Below are positions 1 to 4,115 of a stretch of DNA of 5,632 nucleotides, piece by piece (the first letter of the stretch is position 1; each line of letters opens with the position of its first letter). The translations under genes and the position numbers were made by a program. Under the pieces are notes generated by a model, which saw only the letters and a list, made by a program, of their open reading frames with translations, searched no databases and was not told the DNA's origin. Origin of the DNA: Casp-actino8 sp037147055 (GTDB taxonomy: Bacteria > Actinomycetota > Acidimicrobiia > Acidimicrobiales > Ilumatobacteraceae); NCBI GenBank assembly GCA_037147055.1, contig JBAWVW010000096.1, forward strand, positions 1 through 5,632, read 5' to 3'.

Positions 1-104
1 GAGCCGATGACTTCAACAAGTCTTTCTGCCACCGTCGTTTTGCCCGAGCAGGTTCCGCCCGCAACGCCTATGACAAAAGGCTTTGAGACGTTTTCCCTGC
101 TCAT
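1..104 (-). CDS. udk: Uridine kinase (5' end only; P-loop kinase)
   Basis: This is the first 34 codons of a minus-strand gene that runs off the left edge of the window. The ATG lies at 104-102. After a short leader the protein reads KPFVIGVAGGTCSGKTTVAE, which is a first beta strand followed by a Walker A P-loop (G16-x4-G21-K22-T23) that binds ATP phosphates. Uridine kinases of the Udk/phosphoribulokinase family start in this way; they phosphorylate uridine and cytidine to UMP and CMP in the cytoplasmic pyrimidine salvage pathway. The loop has Cys19 where bacterial members often have Gly or Ala. No strong Shine-Dalgarno sequence is visible upstream; the best is a weak GAAG. The gene is divergent from the DUF3263 gene. 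Another P-loop nucleoside kinase is possible, because the substrate-binding region is outside the window. Confidence 0.72.
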   Translation of the reverse strand, partial: MSRENVSKPFVIGVAGGTCSGKTTVAERLVEVIG

Positions 105-210
105 ACGGTCTTCAGAATAGTCGCCTTGGACTCTGATAGCACTCCCTTGGGCCTCAGCCTGTTTTTGATGGTGCTTGTATTGGGGCACCTCCAACGGGCA
201 GGCTTAGACA

Positions 211-471
211 ATGTCGTTAACAGAACGTGAACAAGCCATCCTCGATTTTGAGCGTTCTTGGTGGACCCAAGACGGGGTCAAGGACCTCATGTTGCGGGAA
301 CGGTTTCTCTGTTCCGCAGACGATTATTACAACGAATTGAACAGACTGCTAGATACTGACGAAGCATTGGCGTACGATCCTCTTGTTGTTCGTCGTCTGC
401 AGAGGGCGCGCGAGCGTCGTCGTCGTATGCGTCTAGATGGCGCTGCGGAATCTGGAGGATTACAAGCATGA
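211..471 (+). CDS. DUF3263 family small protein
   Basis: This 86-residue cytoplasmic protein of unknown function belongs to the actinobacterial DUF3263 family. The family pattern is clear: an N-terminal helix (TEREQAILDFERSWW, residues 4-18), a second helix with RERF (29-32), then DDYYNELNRLLD (37-48), DPLVVRRLQ (56-64) and a strongly basic end (RARERRRRMR, 65-74). The arrangement suggests a small helix-turn-helix-like, nucleic-acid-binding fold, but that is inference. It begins at ATG 211 after a modest GGGCAGG (about 8 nt away), with no in-frame alternative as good. Its TGA overlaps the ATG of the next gene (ATGA, 468-471), so the two are probably translationally coupled. The order matches M. 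tuberculosis Rv0430-Rv0431. I recognise the family with good confidence; the function is not known. Confidence 0.88.
   Translation: MSLTEREQAILDFERSWWTQDGVKDLMLRERFLCSADDYYNELNRLLDTDEALAYDPLVVRRLQRARERRRRMRLDGAAESGGLQA
454..458 (+). promoter_or_regulatory. Shine-Dalgarno of the LytR_C gene inside the DUF3263 gene
   Basis: GGAGG lies 9 nt before ATG 468 and within the last codons of the upstream gene. Together with the ATGA stop/start overlap it fixes the start of the LytR_C gene and supports a two-gene operon. Confidence 0.8.
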
Positions 472-1079
472 ACATTCAAGACGGATCATCGCAAGAACGA
501 GGTTCCTCAAATGCGGGTAATGGTGTCAGTGTTTCCACCACCGTCAGTGTCGTCGTGGCGGCAATCGCTGTGCTCCTTGGGTTCTTGATACTGCGTGATA
601 TCAACAGTGATACATCGGACTCAGCGGGTAATCCAGCAAAAACAACTGTGGCACCGGGAGATTCTTCCGTACCATCATTGCCAGTTGTGACAACGCTTCC
701 CTCACGTACTGGTTTTAAAATCTTGGTGGCTAATGCATCAGGCATTACAGGTTCGGCTGGACAAATGTCAACCGCTCTGCAATCAGAAAATTTCATTGTC
801 ACCCAACCGATTAACGCCGACGCAACTATCGGCAAGCAAAGCGTGACGATTGTTTATTATGTCGCTGGCTATGAAGGTGGTGCCACTGCGGTGGCCGACA
901 TTTTGGGTGGCGTACAGATTCAACCAGTGGCGACACCTGCACCCGTTGAAGGTGGATCGTTGGGAGAAGCGCAAGTTTTGGTTTTGCTTGGAACTGATCT
1001 CGCTGGCAAGTTGTTGCCGGGAGCGTTGCCTGGTTCAACAACCGAGACAACAACAACGACGACAACAATTGCCGGTTGA
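468..1079 (+). CDS. LytR_C domain membrane-anchored envelope protein (VirR-like)
   Basis: This 203-residue protein has a short hydrophilic, Ser/Gly-rich cytoplasmic start, one hydrophobic helix at about residues 23-43 (TTVSVVVAAIAVLLGFLIL), a Pro/Ser/Thr-rich linker (about 46-80), and a LytR C-terminal domain (PF13399 type) at about 83-180. That domain opens with FKILVANASGITGSAGQMS and closes with VLVLLGTDLAG, typical of the family's two-strand/helix repeats. The tail (190-200) is almost all threonine. The protein is expected to sit in the cytoplasmic membrane with the LytR_C domain outside. It lacks the LytR-CpsA-Psr catalytic domain, so it is not a wall-polymer ligase; the mycobacterial counterpart Rv0431/VirR affects envelope integrity and vesicle release. 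Translation starts at ATG 468, with GGAGG at 454-458 inside the preceding gene. The stop is immediately followed by the convergent glycerate kinase. Confidence 0.85.
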   Translation: MNIQDGSSQERGSSNAGNGVSVSTTVSVVVAAIAVLLGFLILRDINSDTSDSAGNPAKTTVAPGDSSVPSLPVVTTLPSRTGFKILVANASGITGSAGQMSTALQSENFIVTQPINADATIGKQSVTIVYYVAGYEGGATAVADILGGVQIQPVATPAPVEGGSLGEAQVLVLLGTDLAGKLLPGALPGSTTETTTTTTTIAG

Positions 1080-2093
1080 TTAGTTCACTACATAGTGTCG
1101 CAGTAGTTCCAACGTTGCATGTTCAATGCACCACAATGGTTCGTTCAGGGCTTTTTCACGACCGTAGATTTCGCTGATTGCGAGCAATGGATTCGGGCGT
1201 ATTAACGCATCGTCAGTGACCAGTTCAAAATCAATTGAGCCCACGATGGCGGCAACGGGTTTGTTGTAGTGATGAGCGGTATCAATGACTCCACCCACTA
1301 CCTTGCCGTCATAACTGGTGTGATCAATTTGGCCCTCACCCGTCATCACGAGATCTGCCTGCGCCACTCGATCATGCAGATTTGCTTCATCGGCGACCAT
1401 CTCAAATCCGGGAATTAATTTTCCGCCAAGAGCAACTAAACCTCCCGCCAGTCCACCTGCTGCTCCGGCTCCTTCGATCTTTGAGACATCAACACCGTAA
1501 TTTTCGCGGTACATCTGGACCAATCGCTCAAGCCTTCCTGTGAGCAAGCGTACTTGGCTCGCTGTAGCTCCTTTTTGCGGACCAAAAACAACTGCTGCGT
1601 CTACAAATTGGGTTGTCACATCACAGGCGATCAAAAAGTCCACTGCTTTCAATCGTGCCGGCGAGCGAATGGCGCGAATCGCTCCCAATCCACCGTCGGT
1701 GGTGGCTGAACCGCCGAGACACACGATGATGCGACGAGCACCGAGATCAAGTGCTTTGTCGATGAGTTCTCCCGTTCCAGTTGTGGATGCTGAGACAGCA
1801 TCATTATGTTGAGCATCGCCAACGATAGAAAGTCCTGAAGCTCGCGCCATTTCGATGACAGCAGTATCTCCCTGGAATCTCCACTGAGCCTTGACAGGTT
1901 TGCCAAGTGGTCCCGTGACAACCGATTCACGGTTGGGGCCACCGAGGACATCCAAGGTTCCCTCACCACCATCAGCAAGGGCCACTTCATCGCATTCAAT
2001 TCCAAGTTCCCAGCAGGCATGGCCGATGGAGCGCGCCACATCTTTGGCACTTGCGGTTCCTTTAAATTTGTCCACAGCCGCCAGAACTCGCAC
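1080..2093 (-). CDS. Glycerate kinase (GarK/GlxK type, compact form)
   Basis: This 337-residue cytoplasmic enzyme belongs to the glycerate kinase type 1 family (PF02595), which uses ATP to phosphorylate D-glycerate to 2- or 3-phosphoglycerate and so feeds glyoxylate/glycerate carbon into lower glycolysis. The family motifs appear in order: DKFKGTASA (8-16), ADGGEGT (40-46), EMARASGL (81-88), STTGTGELI (103-111), GGSATTDGGLG (127-137), ACDV (156-159), FGPQKGAT (170-177), GAGAAGGLAGGL (208-219), LVMTGEGQID (248-257) and GKVVGGV (263-269). GarK/GlxK proteins are usually about 375-380 residues. The difference lies mainly after GGLG, where only a short stretch (138-155) replaces a longer segment. 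The start is GTG at 2093; an overlapping ATG (2095-2093) is in another frame. The Shine-Dalgarno is weak (AGAGG about 14 nt upstream). The gene is divergent from cysO. The exact product isomer cannot be told. Confidence 0.9.
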   Translation of the reverse strand: MRVLAAVDKFKGTASAKDVARSIGHACWELGIECDEVALADGGEGTLDVLGGPNRESVVTGPLGKPVKAQWRFQGDTAVIEMARASGLSIVGDAQHNDAVSASTTGTGELIDKALDLGARRIIVCLGGSATTDGGLGAIRAIRSPARLKAVDFLIACDVTTQFVDAAVVFGPQKGATASQVRLLTGRLERLVQMYRENYGVDVSKIEGAGAAGGLAGGLVALGGKLIPGFEMVADEANLHDRVAQADLVMTGEGQIDHTSYDGKVVGGVIDTAHHYNKPVAAIVGSIDFELVTDDALIRPNPLLAISEIYGREKALNEPLWCIEHATLELLRHYVVN

Positions 2094-2129
2094 ATAAGCA
2101 GTCTGTCGCCTCTGTGACAGGGTTGCGGA

Positions 2130-2157
2130 ATTATCAGTGGGGATATTCCTGACTTAA
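2130..2157 (-). promoter_or_regulatory. Possible promoter of the glycerate kinase gene
   Basis: On the minus strand GATAAT (2135-2130) matches five of six bases of a -10 box. TTAAGT (2157-2152), 16 nt upstream, is a poor -35 box. Transcription would start near 2123, giving a leader of about 30 nt. The -35 part overlaps the IscR-like palindrome at 2145-2169. Confidence 0.3.
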
Positions 2158-2169
2158 TCGGTAGGGTTT
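2145..2169 (+). promoter_or_regulatory. Possible IscR/Rrf2-type operator before cysO
   Basis: This is an imperfect palindrome with arms ATTCCTGACT and GGTAGGGTTT around an AT-rich centre (TAATC). Against the type 1 IscR consensus as I recall it (ATASYYGACT, R, WWW, then YAGTCRRSTAT), 20 of 25 positions agree; mismatches fall at positions 3, 11, 16, 19 and 24. Rrf2-family regulators (IscR, CymR, SufR-like) control Fe-S cluster and cysteine genes, which suits a sulfur carrier gene 5 bp downstream. The site also covers the weak cysO ribosome-binding site (AGGG, 2163-2166) and the putative -35 of the divergent glycerate kinase promoter. The consensus is from memory and no regulator gene is in view. 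Confidence 0.4.
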
Positions 2170-2174
2170 GAGAC

Positions 2175-2450
2175 ATGTCAGTCACTGTGCGCATTCCAAC
2201 TACTCTTCGACCACTTTCGGGTGGTGTCTCGACTGTGTCCGTTGAAGGCGCAACCCTTGGCGAGGTGTTGGCCAATCTTGAAGCCGTTCACCCCGGATTC
2301 AAAGAGCGTTTGTTCGATGACAACGGTGGCTTGCGTCGCTTTGTCAACTTGTTTGTGGCTGACGATGATGTGCGTTACTTGCAGGGTCTCGAGACTCCGG
2401 TGCCCGCGGGCGAAACTGTGAGCATCATTCCTGCTGTCGCTGGCGGCTGA
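2175..2450 (+). CDS. cysO: CysO-type sulfur carrier protein (MoaD/ThiS fold)
   Basis: This 91-residue beta-grasp (ubiquitin-like) protein ends in Gly-Gly (90-91), the hallmark of carriers whose C-terminal glycine is adenylated and turned into a thiocarboxylate. It resembles M. tuberculosis CysO (Rv1335, 93 aa) along its whole length: SVTVRIPTTLRPLSGG at the start, TLGEVLANLEAVHPGFKERL (27-46), LRRFVNLFVADDDVRYLQGL (53-72) and SIIPAVAGG at the end. In mycobacteria, CysO thiocarboxylate donates sulfur to O-phosphoserine on CysM, and the protease Mec releases cysteine. MoaD and ThiS usually differ in the RFVN and DDVR parts, so CysO is the better call. The start is ATG 2175 with a weak AGGG 8 nt upstream. 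Neither mec nor cysM adjoins it here. It converges on the oxidoreductase gene with an 8-bp gap. Confidence 0.88.
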   Translation: MSVTVRIPTTLRPLSGGVSTVSVEGATLGEVLANLEAVHPGFKERLFDDNGGLRRFVNLFVADDDVRYLQGLETPVPAGETVSIIPAVAGG

Positions 2451-2458
2451 AACGCCGT

Positions 2459-3913
2459 TTAGGCCGGGAGAAGTTCTAAGAACTCGCGGCGAAGTTTTGG
2501 TCCAATAGAAACTTCCGCCGGTCGATTTGCGCGGTCTTGCCAGATCGCCAGAACTCGATTCATGACCTCGGTATCTTTCATCATCGCGTCAGGTGCAGTG
2601 AGAAGATTGAAGTTGCGGATGAAGGCACGAAAAACAACTGGGTCGTAACGTAATGCTGGTAACAGTCCTTCGCGCAACACCGAACGCATAAAGGTTTTTG
2701 CGTCGTCAGCTTCAACGTCGGGATCTTCACCTTTCAACAAAGATGCTGAGACGCGTCGCGCTTCGGCATCTTGTTCAACGGTGGATCGATACCACGGGAT
2801 GATTTCGCGTTGCAACAATGCGTCATACTCAACTGCCAAGTCAAAAAGATTGTCGCTGTGTGCGGCGATGGCTTGAGTCATCAGATGTGCACCCCAGTAA
2901 CCAGTTGAGCAGCCTCGTCCGTAGAGCGGATTAGTGCAAATGACGGCATCTCCCACAGGCAACATCCCCAACACCAGTGGCATGCCGTCAACGACATAAT
3001 GGCGTTGACGATTCAACAAGCCTGCCATGGTGTACACCTCATCAGATAACGCGGTGGCACGACCATCGAGATATGGAGCGGTGGCTACAAGTTTGCGGGC
3101 CGCTTCATCAAAGACTGAAGGATCAGACAATTTCGTGCGCAATTCGTTGTCAGCGGTGGGTGTTGCGAGCGTGATGGAAAAAGTGTTGTTATCTCCGACG
3201 AACACTCCGTATTTGATATAGCCGAGATCTCCACCGATCGGGCCATTGCGTGGGGGATACACGGCGCCTGGCAGCAAGCGATAAAAACGCGAGGCATACA
3301 CGATGCCGGTTTCTTCAACTTCTTCTTGAACGGGTCCGGCACCGATGTCGTTCAGCCAATCGGGTAGAGACGAACGACGACCACCGGCCACGACTACAAG
3401 ATCGCCAGCGAGAGTGGTGCCGTTTTCCAAAGTGACGCCAGTGATTTGTTTGTGGCCTGAGGCGTCATCAATCGTGTGGGTGAAGCCATTAACCCCGACA
3501 CCAGTCTTGAAGATGACGCGACCCTCATCAAGCACGACGCGGCGCAGGACCCACTCAAAGGTTGTGCGCCGGCAGGTGAGCATGCTCAATTCGGCATCCT
3601 CGGCTTCAGGCACAAAGCCGACCATCGTCGAGGGGAGATCATCGCCAAACCTGATCTCGGTTGCTCCCGCTTCAAACAATTTCTCAAGAACATCTGGTTC
3701 GTTCTGTCTGAGCAGACAAACCAAACGGGCTAAAAAGGCGTGGCTATGGCGAACCTGTGGCGCCCCTCGCCTATCCCAATCGAAGGCATCGTCGGCATTT
3801 TCGGGCATCGGAGTGTCATCTCGCTCCAAAACCGTGACTTGATGGCCTGCTCGGCTCAATTTCAGGGCTGTGGACAAACCAGCAACCCCACCTCCGACAA
3901 CGACAACATCCAT
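2459..3913 (-). CDS. FAD-dependent oxidoreductase, group A monooxygenase-like
   Basis: This 484-residue cytoplasmic flavoprotein has an N-terminal Rossmann dinucleotide-binding fold, VVVVGGGVAGLSTALKLSRA (3-22), with G7, G9 and G12 of GxGxxG and E30 as the likely ribose-binding acid. RRGAPQVRHSHAFL (48-61) and TCRRTTFEWVLRR (113-125) fit the flavin-contacting segments of this family. The second FAD motif is LPVGDAVICTNPLYGRGCSTG (318-338), the GD-type motif of p-hydroxybenzoate hydroxylase/UbiH-like and geranylgeranyl-reductase-like enzymes. Between them, VVVAGGRRSSLPDWL (173-187) is in the place of the usual D-A-(S/T)-G-R-R-S segment, but its Asp is Val. The last 150 residues are mostly helical with no recognised domain. 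No transmembrane segment is evident. The start is ATG 3913 with no clear Shine-Dalgarno. Substrate and pathway cannot be told; the neighbours (cysO, groEL) give no hint. Confidence 0.82.
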   Translation of the reverse strand: MDVVVVGGGVAGLSTALKLSRAGHQVTVLERDDTPMPENADDAFDWDRRGAPQVRHSHAFLARLVCLLRQNEPDVLEKLFEAGATEIRFGDDLPSTMVGFVPEAEDAELSMLTCRRTTFEWVLRRVVLDEGRVIFKTGVGVNGFTHTIDDASGHKQITGVTLENGTTLAGDLVVVAGGRRSSLPDWLNDIGAGPVQEEVEETGIVYASRFYRLLPGAVYPPRNGPIGGDLGYIKYGVFVGDNNTFSITLATPTADNELRTKLSDPSVFDEAARKLVATAPYLDGRATALSDEVYTMAGLLNRQRHYVVDGMPLVLGMLPVGDAVICTNPLYGRGCSTGYWGAHLMTQAIAAHSDNLFDLAVEYDALLQREIIPWYRSTVEQDAEARRVSASLLKGEDPDVEADDAKTFMRSVLREGLLPALRYDPVVFRAFIRNFNLLTAPDAMMKDTEVMNRVLAIWQDRANRPAEVSIGPKLRREFLELLPA

Positions 3914-3948
3914 ACCGCAGGATAAACCGAGGAAGCGCTTTATGCCTT

Positions 3949-3980
3949 ACCAGCAACGGATTACCTAAGCGGACCAGCAA
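3949..3980. repeat. Direct repeat ACCAGCAA, two copies 24 bp apart
   Basis: ACCAGCAA occurs at 3949-3956 and 3973-3980 in the spacer between the divergent oxidoreductase and groEL genes. The copies are identical over 8 bp, with starts 24 bp apart. They lie 36-67 bp upstream of the oxidoreductase start, where a transcription factor could bind. It could also be chance, as 8 bp is short. Confidence 0.3.
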
Positions 3981-4007
3981 TTTAAGGGGTCAAAGTCGGG
4001 TGTTCGG

Positions 4008-4037
4008 TTGTCGCATTAGCACTCACCCCCGTAGAGT
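4008..4037 (+). promoter_or_regulatory. groEL: Possible groEL promoter overlapping CIRCE
   Basis: TTGTCG (4008-4013) and TAGAGT (4032-4037), 18 nt apart, each match four of six bases of the housekeeping -35 and -10 boxes. The -10 lies in the first CIRCE element, as expected for HrcA repression. Transcription would start near 4044, leaving a leader of about 72 nt. The boxes are weak matches, so the exact promoter is uncertain. Confidence 0.4.
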
Positions 4038-4042
4038 GCTAG
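4016..4042. promoter_or_regulatory. CIRCE element 1 (HrcA operator)
   Basis: TTAGCACTC, a 9-bp spacer (ACCCCCGTA), then GAGTGCTAG. This matches the CIRCE consensus TTAGCACTC-N9-GAGTGCTAA in 17 of 18 arm positions. CIRCE is bound by the heat-inducible repressor HrcA, which needs GroE for activity and so measures free chaperonin. It lies 74 bp upstream of the groEL start. Confidence 0.95.
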
Positions 4043-4065
4043 CACTTGTTCGGAGTGAGTGCGAG
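4039..4065. promoter_or_regulatory. CIRCE element 2, degenerate, overlapping element 1
   Basis: CTAGCACTT, a 9-bp spacer (4048-4056), then GAGTGCGAG. Each arm matches the CIRCE consensus in 7 of 9 positions, with the correct spacing. Its left arm shares 4 bp (4039-4042) with the right arm of element 1; the junction forms the perfect palindrome GTGCTAGCAC (4036-4045). This is probably a second, weaker HrcA site. Confidence 0.65.
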
Positions 4066-4103
4066 CGAGTCCAAATTTAATGTCAGTAACCCAAACGCCC
4101 CTC

Positions 4104-4109
4104 AAGGAG
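4104..4109 (+). promoter_or_regulatory. groEL: Shine-Dalgarno of groEL
   Basis: AAGGAG, a near-ideal ribosome-binding site, lies 6 nt before ATG 4116. It is the strongest in the window, as suits a highly expressed gene. Confidence 0.85.
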
Positions 4110-4115
4110 ATCCAC

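Noticed and set aside
147..180. A promoter for the DUF3263 operon with the extended -10-like TGCTTGTAT
   Set aside because: The -10 hexamer matches in only three positions and no -35 lies at a suitable distance. A promoter must be in or near 105-210 but cannot be placed.
2094..2174. A riboswitch before cysO or glycerate kinase
   Set aside because: The spacer is only 81 bp and shared by two divergent genes; no known riboswitch core or strong stem was seen.
1649..2275. A 208-codon minus-strand open frame across glycerate kinase and the start of cysO
   Set aside because: Its translation has no recognisable domain and it overlaps two genes with clear family motifs; it is a shadow frame.
2442..2459. 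A small hairpin at the cysO/oxidoreductase junction as a bidirectional terminator
   Set aside because: Only four strong pairs (CGGC/GCCG) plus two G-T pairs around a 6-nt loop, and only three T residues follow. This is too weak to call.
3345..3842. A 165-codon plus-strand open frame opposite the oxidoreductase
   Set aside because: It is antisense to a well-supported flavoprotein, low in complexity and without a ribosome-binding site or domain.
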